From: Chloroflexota bacterium
GTDB lineage: Bacteria > Chloroflexota > UBA11872
Assembly: GCA_022821905.1 (NCBI GenBank)
Contig: JAJECS010000029.1
Location: forward strand, 54,341-118,340
DNA: 64,000 nt
Reading direction: 5' to 3'
Shown here in pieces: positions 19,539-29,808 of this stretch (positions are counted from its first letter, which is position 1; each line of letters starts with the position of its first letter). The notes below the pieces were generated by a model that saw only the letters and a list, made by a program, of their open reading frames with translations, was not told the origin of the DNA and ran no database searches. The translations under genes and the position numbers were made by a program.

Positions 19539-20309
19539 CTAAGGATCCTTATAGAAGCTGAACGCACGAGCCATCTCTTTGCCATCTGGCAAATGGAACT
19601 CGGGACGAACGCCCGACGACCCATTGAAGCTCTGAGGCGCTAATAGGCAGATTGGTCTAAAGTCGCACTTGCCACACTTTTCCGGATGAGGTCGTGTTGG
19701 GAAGTCAGACCTCAATGAGAAATCCATGAACTGATCGTCGCGAAGCCCAGGCCGTATCCTCTGCAACAAGTCTTCGGGAGCCTGATTCTCAACGGATACA
19801 GCGACCAACGCCAGAAGCTCATCGTTGACTGTCTTCCAAGCATCTGAAGTCTGCTTGATGGTTTCGATATAGCTGTTGCCTCGTGGATGGCTGTGAAAGT
19901 CATGGAGCCTCATGTCGTAATATCGGAGTATCAAGTGAACCTTGAGTCGGTTCTCGTCGAGCACATCGTACTGCCGGTAAGTGGAGTCTATATCTCCTAG
20001 TACCCGTTGAAAATACCTATGGATAGTGCCGATGCACATCGCCCCAATGCTGGTTGGATCAAGGCTGGCGGCCTGAAGCGCTTGAGACTCCGGCCTCTTG
20101 ATTGACTCGGCCGCCTTTTCGGTGAATGTGAACGCAACAATCCCGTCCGCTGGCTCACCTTCAGCGAGAAGTCTCGATATCCTATTCGCTAGCGACCTAG
20201 ACTTTCCCGAAGCGGCGCATGCCAGACACACAAATCCCGCCGTAGGATCGACTACGGCATCGTATTGTTCAGTGGTCAATGCGCCTCGCAACGCTTGGTC
20301 GATGCTCAT
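19539..20309 (-). CDS. Internally deleted UvrD-like helicase with Fe-S nuclease tail (likely remnant)
   Basis: An intact 256-residue ORF joins two ends of a much longer protein. Residues 1-110 carry UvrD/Rep helicase motifs Q (LTTEQYDAVV), I (CLACAASGKSRSLANRI), Ia (IVAFTFTEKAAESIK) and Ib-like IGTIHRYFQRVLG. Residues 205-235 (PEKCGKCDFRPICLL) match the cysteine cluster that closes AddB/Cas4-like Fe-S nucleases. Helicase motifs II to VI and the nuclease acidic residues are absent, so ATPase-helicase action is not expected. The fusion point is near residues 165-185. Spacing to dcm (15 bases) and vsr (4 bases) is kept, so it is still translated or only recently reduced. Confidence 0.75.
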   Translation of the reverse strand: MSIDQALRGALTTEQYDAVVDPTAGFVCLACAASGKSRSLANRISRLLAEGEPADGIVAFTFTEKAAESIKRPESQALQAASLDPTSIGAMCIGTIHRYFQRVLGDIDSTYRQYDVLDENRLKVHLILRYYDMRLHDFHSHPRGNSYIETIKQTSDAWKTVNDELLALVAVSVENQAPEDLLQRIRPGLRDDQFMDFSLRSDFPTRPHPEKCGKCDFRPICLLAPQSFNGSSGVRPEFHLPDGKEMARAFSFYKDP

Positions 20310-20324
20310 TATCTACATGTTCTC

Positions 20325-21404
20325 TCAGTCCCTATTGGTCGCACCGCCCGAATCTTTCAGGGTGTCGTGTATGACCTTGGCGTGGGCCGCGATGAAAGCT
20401 GGGGGCAAGGCGTTGCCGATCATCATTGCCAATGAGGACTTGCTGGTTGCCTTCGGAAACTTGTAATCGCCTGGAAATCCTTGGAGTAGGGCGGCCTCTC
20501 GCATAGTAATCGCACGATTCGCCTCAGGGTGGAGGAACCGACCCTTGGAGGGATTGAAGCATCCGCTAGTGATAGTCGGGGATACTTCGCTCCAAGCCAT
20601 TCGGCCGTACACATCCTTGAAGCCATTGCAGCGCTTATGGCAGTCGAGCTGGAATTGGACCGGAAGATCTGTACGACTACCGCCGTCCTGAGGAATGCGT
20701 TGAATCAATTGCATGACCCGCGGCGTGCGTTTCTCCGGCAGGTCGTGAATCGGGTCGCCGCTCTCTCCGGGTTCCGGAAGGTCTCCGATGGCGTCTCTGA
20801 CAGTCAAAGTGTCCTGGACAGGTTCGGCGAACGGTATTTTTATTTCCAAGCCGGCAATGTAGATTAGCCTCTTCCTGCGTTGCGGCACACCATACTCAGC
20901 AGCATTAAGGACATCCTGATCACCGTGGTACCCACCGTTCTCCATGCGACCGCAAAAGACCTGGAAGCTCTCGTCGTCTGCCAATCCGGGCACGTTCTCA
21001 ATCATTACGGCCTTGGGACGTAGAGCGTCTACGAACCTTAGAACCTCAAGCAGCAGATCGTTGCGCGGATCATCGACTCTAAGGGCACCGTTCAATGTTC
21101 TCATTGTTGAGAACCCTTGACATGGGGAACAGCCCGCAAGGAGATCAAGATCGCCGGGCTCAAGATTCAATGTAGATTGGATCTGGGCGGGTTTCAGCTC
21201 CCTAATGTCTGTTGGCCAAACGGTGACGTCTTTGTGATTTGCCTTGTAGGTCTCAATTGAGAGTGGGTCGTTGTCCACGGCGCCAATCACCTCGAAGCCG
21301 CCTTGCTTCAACCCGAGGGTCAACCCTCCGCATCCGGAAAACAGGTCGATGGCGGTCGGTCTGTCCTCGTGCACCGCTCTCGTTGTTGGCTTCATTGCCT
21401 CCAC
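20325..21404 (-). CDS. C5-cytosine DNA methyltransferase
   Basis: 359 residues from GTG 21404 (ATG 21395 is nearly as good). The ten-motif C5-MTase layout is clear: motif I DLFSGCGGLTLGL, motif IV GCSPCQGFST with catalytic Cys95, motif VI IENVPGL, motif VIII QRRKRLIYI, motif IX near REAALLQGFPG, and motif X GNALPPAF. The target-recognition region between VIII and IX is short, as in simple type II enzymes. It is the first gene of the defence operon, starting only 17 bases from the tRNA-Ala 3' end. It presumably marks host DNA; the recognition site is unknown. Confidence 0.93.
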   Translation of the reverse strand: MEAMKPTTRAVHEDRPTAIDLFSGCGGLTLGLKQGGFEVIGAVDNDPLSIETYKANHKDVTVWPTDIRELKPAQIQSTLNLEPGDLDLLAGCSPCQGFSTMRTLNGALRVDDPRNDLLLEVLRFVDALRPKAVMIENVPGLADDESFQVFCGRMENGGYHGDQDVLNAAEYGVPQRRKRLIYIAGLEIKIPFAEPVQDTLTVRDAIGDLPEPGESGDPIHDLPEKRTPRVMQLIQRIPQDGGSRTDLPVQFQLDCHKRCNGFKDVYGRMAWSEVSPTITSGCFNPSKGRFLHPEANRAITMREAALLQGFPGDYKFPKATSKSSLAMMIGNALPPAFIAAHAKVIHDTLKDSGGATNRD

Positions 21405-21420
21405 TCTCGTCGCAATTCCT

Positions 21421-21496
21421 TGGTGGACCCAGTCGGACTCGAACCGACGACCTCCTCAATGCCATTGAGGCGCTCTTCCAACTGAGCTATGGGCCC
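21421..21496 (-). tRNA. tRNA-Ala (anticodon GGC), CCA encoded
   Basis: A complete cloverleaf is read on the minus strand. The acceptor GGGCCCA pairs with TGGGTCC and is followed by A and an encoded CCA. The D arm is TAGCTCAGTTGGAAGAGCG. The anticodon stem CCTCA/TGAGG encloses ATGGCAT, with anticodon GGC. The T arm is GTCGG-TTCGAGT-CCGAC. Length is 76 bases. Its 3' end faces the lower-GC defence operon, a common position for integrated islands. Confidence 0.96.
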
Positions 21497-21507
21497 CGGG
21501 GCCGACA

Positions 21508-22206
21508 TTATGCCCCGCTGGCGGGTGGGGCGTCGGAGTCGGGCAGGCCGAACGCGGCGCGGGCGGCGTCGTAGGCTGCGCGGGTGTTCAGGTTGAGGAG
21601 GACGTGGGGATAGCCGGTGGGCGCGTCGCGCAGGCGCTCGGCGTGGCGGCGGACCACGGCGCGGGGGCCTTCGGTGGCGTCGTCGACGGCGGCCAACTCA
21701 TCGCGCAGGTCGCCGGGGAAGATGACCGGATGCCCGTGCCGCCCTTCGTATATCGGCCTGACGATGTCGCCGGGCGCGGCGCGCCACGCAGCTACCAGGT
21801 CGGCGAGCGCGCCGGCGTGCAGCGGCTGGTCCACGCTGACCAGCAGGATGCCGGCGCAGTCCTCGGGCACAGCGCGGGCGGCGGAGGCGACGGAGGTGGC
21901 GCGGCCCTGCGCGTAGTCCGGGTTGTGCACCGTCCTCGCGGGCAAACCCTCCAGCGTCGCCCCTACGTCATCGGCGCCGTGGCCGGTGACGACGAGCACC
22001 TCGACGACCTCATCGAGTGCCGCGAGCGTCCGCACCTGGTGCGCCACCAGCGAAACGTCGCCCCAGCGGATCAGCGGCTTGGGCGAGCCGAAGCGCTCGG
22101 AGCGACCGGCGGCCAGCACGACCGCGCAGAGCCTGGGCGCGGGCGGAGCGCCTATGGGTGGGGGTCGGCGGTGACGCCGCGGCGGAGGTTGTTCACCTCG
22201 GCGCAC
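21508..22206 (-). CDS. MocA/MobA-like molybdenum cofactor nucleotidyltransferase
   Basis: A nucleotidyltransferase of about 210-230 residues. LCAVVLAAGRSERFGSPKPLIRW is the NTP-binding loop, VTGHGADDV and LLVSVDQPL (Mg2+-binding Asp) follow, and GHPVIFP is the substrate loop. MocA transfers CMP to molybdopterin for xanthine-oxidase-type enzymes. The start is uncertain: no ATG fits, GTG 22206 overlaps the glcD-like gene by 55 bases, and ATA 22155 is unlikely. Together with the YqeC-like gene it suggests that a molybdenum hydroxylase exists elsewhere in the genome. Confidence 0.82.
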   Translation of the reverse strand: MRRGEQPPPRRHRRPPPIGAPPAPRLCAVVLAAGRSERFGSPKPLIRWGDVSLVAHQVRTLAALDEVVEVLVVTGHGADDVGATLEGLPARTVHNPDYAQGRATSVASAARAVPEDCAGILLVSVDQPLHAGALADLVAAWRAAPGDIVRPIYEGRHGHPVIFPGDLRDELAAVDDATEGPRAVVRRHAERLRDAPTGYPHVLLNLNTRAAYDAARAAFGLPDSDAPPASGA

Positions 22207-23618
22207 GAGACCGCGGTGGGGAAGATCTTGCCCGGATTGAACAGGTTGCGCGGGTTGAAAACCTGTCGCAGGAGTTGCATGCGCTCCAGGTCGTGGTCGC
22301 AGAACACGAGCCCCATGTTGTGGTGCTTCTCCATCCCGATGCCGTGCTCGCCGCTCAGCATGCCGCCCGCGTCGGCGCAAACCTGCAGCACGGACGTGCC
22401 GCACTCGATCACGCGGTCCAGGGCGCCGTTCTCGCGGTCGTCGAAGAGCAGCAGGGGGTGCAGATTCCCGTCGCCGGCGTGAAAGACGTTGGCGATGGTG
22501 ATGTTGAAGAAATCGCTCACGTCCGCGATCTGCGCCAGCACGCCGGTGATGGTCGTGCGCGGGATCACGCCGTCCTGCACGTAGTAATTCGGCGAGATGC
22601 GGCCCATCGCCCCGAAGGCGCTCTTGCGCCCCAGCCAGAGCAGGGCGCGCTCACGCGCGTCGGCGGCCACCCGCACCTCGGCCGCTCCGTGCTCGGCGAA
22701 CACGCGGCGAATCGCCGCTTCCTGCGGCTCCAGCTCGGCCGCCACGCCTTCCAGCTCGATGAGCAGCACGGCGGCCTTGTCGGTGGGCAGGTTGGCCGCC
22801 GGCACGTACTGGGCGATGGCCTCCAGCGAGATCTGGTCCATCATTTCCATCGCCGCCGGAACGATGCCCGCGGCGATGATCCCCGAGACCGCGGCGCTGG
22901 ACTGCGCGACCTCGGCGAAGGACGCCAGCATGGTGCGCACCTGGGCCGGCGTGCGGACCAGTCGCACCACGGCTTTCGTGGCGATGCCCAGCGTTCCCTC
23001 GCTGCCGCAGAAGAGCCCCGCCAGGTCATAGCCGGGATGGTCCAGCGCCGCGCCGCCGGCGGTGACGATCCGGCCGTCGAGGGTCACGAACTCGACCCCC
23101 AGCACGTGGTTGGTGGTCACGCCGTGGAGCAGCGTGTGCGGACCGCCCGCGTTGGTGGCGATATTGCCGCCGATCGTGCAGGCCGCCTGGCTCGACGGGT
23201 CCGGCGCGTAGTGAAACCCGTAGCACGCGGTGTGCGCGCTCAGGTCCGCGTTCACCACGCCGGCTTCCACCACGGCGCGTTGGTTGCGGTAGTCGACCTC
23301 GAGGATGCGGTTCATGCGCGAAGTGCTCACCACGATGCCGCCGCACGCGGCGATCGCGCCGCCGCTGAGCCCGGTACCCGCCCCGCGGCCGATGATGGGT
23401 ACGCCGAGCTCGTGGGCGATGCGCACCACCGCTTGAACATCGGCAGTGTCCTGCGGGAACACGACCGCGTCGGGCAGCGCGTGCTCCACCGAGCCGTCAT
23501 AGGCGTAGATGGCCACCTCGTCGGGCTCGGTCATGACCCAGTCGTCGCCGATGGCGCGACGCAGCGCGCCGGCAAGCGCAATCCGGCCCACGCTGAAGGT
23601 CGAAGTCGCCGTGGCCAT
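22152..23618 (-). CDS. glcD: FAD-linked oxidase, glycolate oxidase subunit GlcD-like
   Basis: 488 residues of the FAD_binding_4 / VAO family. The PIIGRGAGTGLSGGAIAACGG segment near residue 95 is the FAD-pyrophosphate loop, and IGGNIATNAGGPHTLLHGVTTNHVLGVEFV is the classic GlcD signature. The C-terminal FNITIANVFHAGDGNLHPLLLFD and GGMLSGEHGIGMEKH hold the catalytic histidines. The substrate would be glycolate or D-lactate, with electrons passing to an Fe-S partner (GlcF) that is not adjacent. ATG 23618 is well placed after the divergent HD gene. Confidence 0.93.
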   Translation of the reverse strand: MATATSTFSVGRIALAGALRRAIGDDWVMTEPDEVAIYAYDGSVEHALPDAVVFPQDTADVQAVVRIAHELGVPIIGRGAGTGLSGGAIAACGGIVVSTSRMNRILEVDYRNQRAVVEAGVVNADLSAHTACYGFHYAPDPSSQAACTIGGNIATNAGGPHTLLHGVTTNHVLGVEFVTLDGRIVTAGGAALDHPGYDLAGLFCGSEGTLGIATKAVVRLVRTPAQVRTMLASFAEVAQSSAAVSGIIAAGIVPAAMEMMDQISLEAIAQYVPAANLPTDKAAVLLIELEGVAAELEPQEAAIRRVFAEHGAAEVRVAADARERALLWLGRKSAFGAMGRISPNYYVQDGVIPRTTITGVLAQIADVSDFFNITIANVFHAGDGNLHPLLLFDDRENGALDRVIECGTSVLQVCADAGGMLSGEHGIGMEKHHNMGLVFCDHDLERMQLLRQVFNPRNLFNPGKIFPTAVSCAEVNNLRRGVTADPHP

Positions 23619-23745
23619 GGTTCCCCTACGCTACGACCACCGCGCCGCACTCGCAACGCCGGAACGAACGTGTGGTGACGGACGCGGGGCGAGAGGCCGA
23701 TATCCTGACGCGGACGCGGTACCGGCTGGGGATGTGCGGCACGCG

Positions 23746-25184
<1,439 letters not shown>

Positions 25185-25188
<4 letters not shown>

Positions 25189-25619
25189 GGATCGCAGCAG
25201 CCGCAGCAGAGCTGCTCGATCGCGTCCAGCAGCGCGTCGCGGTGATCGAACGCAATCTCGTCGGGCAGCTCGTTGATCGGAAACCAGCGCGCGTCGGCGG
25301 CGTCATCGCCGGCGGTGACGGCGGGCGGCGCATCCAGCCGGGCGCCGAACACGATGCCGATGATGCGTCCGCGGGGATCGCGGTCGGGGTGGCCGTAAGC
25401 GCCGATGTGCACCAGCGAGTCCAGCGCAATGCCGGTCTCTTCGCGGAGCTCGCGGCGCGCGGCGTCCGGCAGGTCCTCGTGCGGCTCCACGAACCCGCCC
25501 GGAATGGCCCAGCCCGGCGGAGGGCTGCCGCGCCGCACCAGGAGCACCCGGTCGCCGTCCTCGAACGGCGCGACGATCACCGCGTCGGCGCCGACGGGAT
25601 AGCGGGGCGGCGGCGGCAC
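25185..25619 (-). CDS. NUDIX hydrolase
   Basis: 144 residues from GTG 25619, four bases after the stop of the upstream VTT gene. The Nudix box GGFVEPHEDLPDAARRELREETGI (about residues 44-67) is complete, with the REExEE metal ligands. PPPGWAIPGG before it suggests the ADP-ribose/NADH-type or general NDP-X pyrophosphatase group. The C-terminus is a cysteine-rich tail, CCGCCDP, which may bind metal. It is co-transcribed with the DedA-like gene. Confidence 0.9.
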
Positions 25620-25623
25620 GACG

Positions 25624-26232
25624 CTACTCCGCGGACTCGGAGGCCGCGTGGCTCCGTCGTGTGACCAACCGCAGCACGACGATCCCGGCAACCAACACCA
25701 CGACGAAGGCGATGGCCAGCACATCGAAGTACTCGTCGATCGCGGCCTCAATGGGATCGCCGAAGAGAGTGATCAGCCCGCCCACGAGAAAGAACCGGCC
25801 GGCGCGTCCGATCAGCGAGGCCAGCAGAAAGCGCTTGAAATTTAGCCGAAACGCTCCGGCCCCGATGGCAAAGACCTTGTAGGGAATGGGCGTAAACGCC
25901 GCGATGGACACGGCCCACACGTCTCGCCGTTGGAACTGACGCTCGACGTAGAGGATGCGGTCCTCCGCGAATAGCCGGTTCAGGATCGGCCGCCCGCCCC
26001 GGAGTCCGATCCAATAGCCCAGCATGGCGCCGGTGAGCGAGCCGACGGTGGCGATGGCGGCAAAGCCGAATGTGAACGGCAGGTTGCCCACCATCAGCGC
26101 GATCATCAGGCCGTCGGGAGGAATCGGGAAGAAGCTCGACTCCCAGAACGCCAGCACCAGGAGCGCCAGCGCGCCCCAGGGAGTGTCGGCCCAGTCCAGC
26201 ACCCAGTGGGCGAGGTCGGAAATCAGCTGCAT
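25624..26232 (-). CDS. DedA-family (VTT-domain) membrane protein, YqaA-like
   Basis: 202 residues with four to five membrane segments. FWESSFFPIPPDGLMIALMVGN is the characteristic E-x-x-x-x-P-x-P re-entrant motif, and AAFTPIPYKVFAIGAGAFRLNFKRFLLASLIGRAGRFFLVG is the second conserved half. DedA proteins support membrane lipid balance, probably as undecaprenyl-phosphate or phospholipid scramblases. It precedes the NUDIX gene by 4 bases. It is the second VTT-type protein in the window (see 10131). Confidence 0.88.
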   Translation of the reverse strand: MQLISDLAHWVLDWADTPWGALALLVLAFWESSFFPIPPDGLMIALMVGNLPFTFGFAAIATVGSLTGAMLGYWIGLRGGRPILNRLFAEDRILYVERQFQRRDVWAVSIAAFTPIPYKVFAIGAGAFRLNFKRFLLASLIGRAGRFFLVGGLITLFGDPIEAAIDEYFDVLAIAFVVVLVAGIVVLRLVTRRSHAASESAE

Positions 26233-26281
26233 CGGTGAGCGAAACGGCGGAGGCGGGGCATGTTACGGCTGAGTTCGATTC

Positions 26282-27889
26282 TCAAGACCCGGTGGTGAAA
26301 TGCGTCGCAACGACAAACGGTTCGCCGTTGCGCTGGCCGGTGACCCGCACATGATAGAGGGTGTTCGGGGCCAGCGGATCGTTGGGGATCAGGGCCAGGG
26401 CGCGCCGCCATTCGCTGATCGAGCGCGTGACTGCGACCGGCGCACCGCCGTCCGGCGTCACGGTGGCCTGGCCCCACACGATAGGTTCGCGGAGGCCGAA
26501 GATCAGCGTGATGGGCGGCCCAACCGGTCGGGGCACGCCGGGCGCCGGATCGGGCCATTCGGCGCCGTCCCAGGTGTGGGGCACGTCGACAGCCGCGTCG
26601 CGTGGCATTACCGACGGCAGCGGCACGTCGGCGGTGTGACGCGGCGAGAGTCCCACGTTGAACACGGCGGCGCGCGTGCCCTCGGCGGACGCCCAGCCGT
26701 AGCCGACGTGGACCGCCGACGGGTGCACGAACATGTAGCGGTGGAATACGGTAATCAGCGCCCACTCCAGCGTGCGCGCGGGCGGCACGAAGCCGAACGT
26801 CTCGTCCACCCAGCCCAACGGATAGCCGGCGGCGTCCGCCCGGTCGCCGATCGTGCGTCCGGTGAAGCCGGGCTTCCCCGCCACTTCCGTGTGCAGGCCG
26901 CCGGACGTGGGGTCGTTGCGGTTGATCACGTAGTAGTCGGCGTGCGCCTGCGCCGCCTGCATCAGCGCCGGGTGCGCCGTCAGCGGCGGCAGCCCCAGGT
27001 CGGCGCGCACCTCGTTCATGCGGTCCACCACCGCGTCGCCGCTGACGCTGACCGGCGGGGCGGGTGCGGCCGTCGGGGCGGGTGCGGCAGTCGGGGCAGG
27101 TGTGGCCGTCGGGGCAGGTGTGGCTGCTGGGGTAGGTGGGGCCGTTGGGGCGGGTTCAGCACCCTCGCGGCGCGGTCGCAGGACCGATTCCGGAAACAAC
27201 CCAAGTTGCTTGGCCAGGTCGCCGCCGTTCGCAATGGTCACTTGGCCGGCGCGCGCCCAGGGGGTGTCGATGTGCCAGAGCTGGATCACCGCCCGCTGCG
27301 CGCGGATGGCGCTCATGCCGTCGTAGTGGACGATTCTGGAGGTCGGCAGGCCAAACCAGCGCAGGGGGTCGTCGGGTCCGAAGTAGGCGTCCCGAATCGG
27401 CGGGCTCTCGTCCATGAAGGACCAGCGGCGGCCGATGACCTCGTTCCAGGAGAACCCCTCCTCCTCTGGGAAGGTCTGATGCCGCGGGACGAGCAGACGG
27501 GCCAGTTCGTCGTCGAGGCCCGCCCGGTGGAGCTCGTCGAAGATGTTGATGAACATCACCTGCGACGTGGCCGGATGCCACTGGAACACCAGCTTCTGCA
27601 TCACCTGGACAGTGAAGCCGAGCCACTCGAAGCGCTGGCTCACGGGAAAGCCGACGACGTGCGGACCGCCCAGCTCCTGGAAGCGCGTCCAGAAGGGAAT
27701 GCCGTCGGCATCGCTCACCAGGTAGCCGGCGCCCGCGGGAGCCTCGCCCGCGGCCTGGGTGTAGACATGCCCGCCGGGCACCGCGTAGTCCGCATCTTGA
27801 GCCAGCGCCGGCCCGACCGTGGCCCAGGCCGCCAGGCCCAGGATCACGGCCACGAGCCCCCACCAACGCGCAACGCTCGCCCGGACCAT
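26282..27889 (-). CDS. Secreted CAP (SCP/PR-1) domain protein with Pro/Ala linker
   Basis: 535 residues. ATG 27889 opens a signal peptide (MVRASVARWWGLVAVILGLAAW, cleavage near ALAQD). The N-terminal region of about 200 residues (PFWTRFQELGGPHVVGFPVSQRF, VQVMQKLVFQWHP) resembles tandem LGFP-like wall-binding repeats. A hexapeptide-repeat linker rich in Ala-Pro-Thr spans about residues 280-315. A CAP domain follows (VVDRMNEVRADLGLPPLTAHPALMQAAQAHADYY, GYPLGWVDETF, YMFVHPSAVHVGYG). A beta-rich tail closes the protein. CAP proteins have lipid-binding or other extracellular roles in bacteria. Confidence 0.8.
   Translation of the reverse strand: MVRASVARWWGLVAVILGLAAWATVGPALAQDADYAVPGGHVYTQAAGEAPAGAGYLVSDADGIPFWTRFQELGGPHVVGFPVSQRFEWLGFTVQVMQKLVFQWHPATSQVMFINIFDELHRAGLDDELARLLVPRHQTFPEEEGFSWNEVIGRRWSFMDESPPIRDAYFGPDDPLRWFGLPTSRIVHYDGMSAIRAQRAVIQLWHIDTPWARAGQVTIANGGDLAKQLGLFPESVLRPRREGAEPAPTAPPTPAATPAPTATPAPTAAPAPTAAPAPPVSVSGDAVVDRMNEVRADLGLPPLTAHPALMQAAQAHADYYVINRNDPTSGGLHTEVAGKPGFTGRTIGDRADAAGYPLGWVDETFGFVPPARTLEWALITVFHRYMFVHPSAVHVGYGWASAEGTRAAVFNVGLSPRHTADVPLPSVMPRDAAVDVPHTWDGAEWPDPAPGVPRPVGPPITLIFGLREPIVWGQATVTPDGGAPVAVTRSISEWRRALALIPNDPLAPNTLYHVRVTGQRNGEPFVVATHFTTGS
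27054..27161. repeat. Six tandem 18-base units inside the CAP gene
   Basis: GTCGGGGCGGGTGCGGCA-type units recur with exact 18-base period at 27072, 27090, 27108, 27126 and 27144, with a partial unit before. They encode the Ala-Pro-Thr-Ala-x-Pro linker on the minus strand. The number of units is likely to vary between strains by slippage. Confidence 0.8.
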
Positions 27890-28024
27890 GCCGCGATGGT
27901 AACGACTGATCCGGGCTAGGCGTCGGATCTGCATCGGGTGGATCGCCGACAAAGTTCTTTGTCGTATTCGGCGTTTAATTTCGACTCCGAATCTTAATCC
28001 GACCACGACCGCGACCGGCGGGCG

Positions 28025-28447
28025 CTAGCCTCCGACCGCGTTTTCGATGACGTCCACCGTGTAGCTGCCGTCGGGCGCGATGTCGATGGCGACCACGTCG
28101 ATCCGCCAGTCGGTTTCGCCCGCGGCTTGGGCATAGCGGCGGCCCAGGGCCACGAGCCGGCGGGCCTTCGCCGTTGAGATGGCGTCCCGCGCCTCGCCGA
28201 AGGCGCTGCCGCGGCGCGTCTTGACTTCGACGAGGACCACGGTGCCTCCGTGTCGCGCCACCAGGTCCACCTCGCCGCGGCCGACGCGCTGATTGCGCTC
28301 GAGCACTTCATACCCCCGTCGCCGCAGCTCACGCGCGGCGAGGTCTTCGCCCCACTGCCCCAGCGCGGCCCGGTCCTCGACGGGCGCCCGGCGGGCCGGG
28401 TAGGCGCGGCGCAGCTTGGCGATGACCTGGGTGAGGAAGCCTCTCAC
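28025..28447 (-). CDS. yraN: YraN/UPF0102 family nuclease-like protein
   Basis: 140 residues of the Holliday-junction-resolvase-like fold. LGQWGEDLAARELRRRGYEVLERN, GRGEVDLVARHGGTVVLVEVKTRRGSAFG and STAKARRLVALGRRYA are the family blocks. The acidic residues and Lys of GEVDLVA...VEVKTR match a PD-(D/E)XK core. The role is unknown, probably in DNA processing. It follows rnhB in the same direction, the common arrangement in many bacteria. Confidence 0.92.
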   Translation of the reverse strand: MRGFLTQVIAKLRRAYPARRAPVEDRAALGQWGEDLAARELRRRGYEVLERNQRVGRGEVDLVARHGGTVVLVEVKTRRGSAFGEARDAISTAKARRLVALGRRYAQAAGETDWRIDVVAIDIAPDGSYTVDVIENAVGG

Positions 28448-28520
28448 GGGTCCGAGATTGGATGGTGGGTCATGTTGGTCCAGACGGCACGCGGTCGACG
28501 GGGAGACCCCCTCACCCTAG

Positions 28521-28544
28521 CCCTCTCCCTCGGCGGGGAGAGGG
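28521..28544 (-). terminator. Palindromic repeat, possible rnhB terminator
   Basis: CCCTCTCCCT-CGGC-GGGGAGAGGG forms a 10-base stem with one G-T pair and a 4-base loop, between rnhB and yraN. It is preceded by CCCCCTCACCCTAG, the layout of a common dispersed repeat. A strong run of T is absent, so the termination role is uncertain. Confidence 0.45.
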
Positions 28545-28615
28545 GATCGGACCAGAGCCGACGGTGGGAAATTGGTCGGGGGATAGGCAAAGTGACCCGC
28601 GACCCGAGATCGGGG

Positions 28616-29287
28616 CTAAGCAGCTGGTGCGACGCGCCGGCATTCGGCCACCGGCCGGAAGCTGGCGCGGTGCAGCGGCGACGGGCCCTTGGCGTTGAGT
28701 GCTTCGCGGTGAGCCGCCGTGCCGTAGCCCTTGTGACGACCGAAGCCGTAGGCCGGATGCTGAACGCAGAGGCGCTGCATCAGCTCGTCGCGGGCGACCT
28801 TGGCGCACACCGAGGCGGCGGCGACCGAGAGGCAGGTGGCGTCCGCGCGAACGATGGCGTCTTGCGCCTTCGCGTAGCGGCAATCGGCGGGAAGGGGAAA
28901 GGCGTCCACGATGACGTGATCGGGCGCTACCGGCAGCGCGTCCAGCGCTCGCAGCATGGCCAGGCGCGAGGCCGCGGCAATGCCGATGCGGTCGATCAGG
29001 CGCGCCGAGACGAAGGCCACGCGGGCGGCGACGGCGATGGCGTGCACGCGGTCGCTCCAGCGACGGCGCTCGGCGGCGCTCAGCTGCTTGGAATCGGTCA
29101 AGCCCCACAGGAGTCGGCGGTTCTCATAAGCGGCTGGCGGCAGGATGACCGCCGCTGCGGTCACCGGGCCCGCCCAGGCCCCGCGCCCGGCCTCGTCGAC
29201 CCCGGCGATGCGCCGGAGGCCGCGCTGCAACAGCGCATGCTCGTGGGAGAGATCGCGGATTCGAGGCTGGGAGGAGGCGGGAACCAC
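28616..29287 (-). CDS. rnhB: Ribonuclease HII
   Basis: 223 residues. [24 protein letters not shown] supplies the D-E-x-G-R-G catalytic motif; [26 protein letters not shown] and [17 protein letters not shown] carry the other acidic residues and the [15 protein letters not shown] block. It cleaves RNA of RNA-DNA hybrids and removes misincorporated ribonucleotides. It lies 18 bases after rplS, a conserved neighbour pair. Confidence 0.96.
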   Translation of the reverse strand: MVPASSQPRIRDLSHEHALLQRGLRRIAGVDEAGRGAWAGPVTAAAVILPPAAYENRRLLWGLTDSKQLSAAERRRWSDRVHAIAVAARVAFVSARLIDRIGIAAASRLAMLRALDALPVAPDHVIVDAFPLPADCRYAKAQDAIVRADATCLSVAAASVCAKVARDELMQRLCVQHPAYGFGRHKGYGTAAHREALNAKGPSPLHRASFRPVAECRRVAPAA

Positions 29288-29305
29288 ACACCCCCTCGGA
29301 CGCTG

Positions 29306-29653
29306 CTAGGCGCGCCGCTCCTTGACCCGAGCGGCGCGACCGACGCGGTCGCGCAGATAGTACAGCTTGGAACGGCGCACTTTGCCGCGACGCGTCACTT
29401 CGATGTCCCGCACGATCGGTGAGTGCAGCAGGAACGTGCGCTCGACGCCGAGGCCATGCGTCACGCGCCGCACGGTGAAATTCTCATTCACCCCGCCGCC
29501 GCGTCGACGAATCACCGTGCCCTCGAAGACCTGCACGCGCTCGTTGTCGCCTTCGCGCACCGTGACGTGGACGCGCACGGTATCCCCGACCTGGAATTCG
29601 GGAATTTCGTCCCGCAGTTGGGCGCGTTCGAACTCGTCGATGAGGCTTGCCAT
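29306..29653 (-). CDS. rplS: 50S ribosomal protein L19
   Basis: 115 residues from ATG 29653, matching the usual family length. [60 protein letters not shown] and [23 protein letters not shown] are near-consensus L19. L19 sits at the 30S-50S interface. It is the first gene of a leftward operon (rplS-rnhB-yraN), while trmD and rpsP, its usual partners, lie 2 kb away on the other strand. Confidence 0.97.
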   Translation of the reverse strand: MASLIDEFERAQLRDEIPEFQVGDTVRVHVTVREGDNERVQVFEGTVIRRRGGGVNENFTVRRVTHGLGVERTFLLHSPIVRDIEVTRRGKVRRSKLYYLRDRVGRAARVKERRA

Positions 29654-29808
29654 GGAATTGCTGCTCGCCGGGACGCCATCTACCCGCCGGGGAGATGACA
29701 CGGGAATCCGCTGCGCCCATGGTGGGCGCGGGACGCCACCCTACCACAAGGCGGGCGCGATGCTGGCCGACACGTCACCAATATCACCACCAACGTTCGC
29801 ATTGTTTC

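Noticed and set aside
22017..23678. Long plus-strand frame opposite the GlcD-like gene
   Set aside because: Antisense to an enzyme with intact motifs; composition is His/Arg/Ala-biased noise.
27054..27161. 18-base periodic repeat as a CRISPR-like array
   Set aside because: Units have no spacers and encode an in-frame Ala-Pro linker of a secreted protein.
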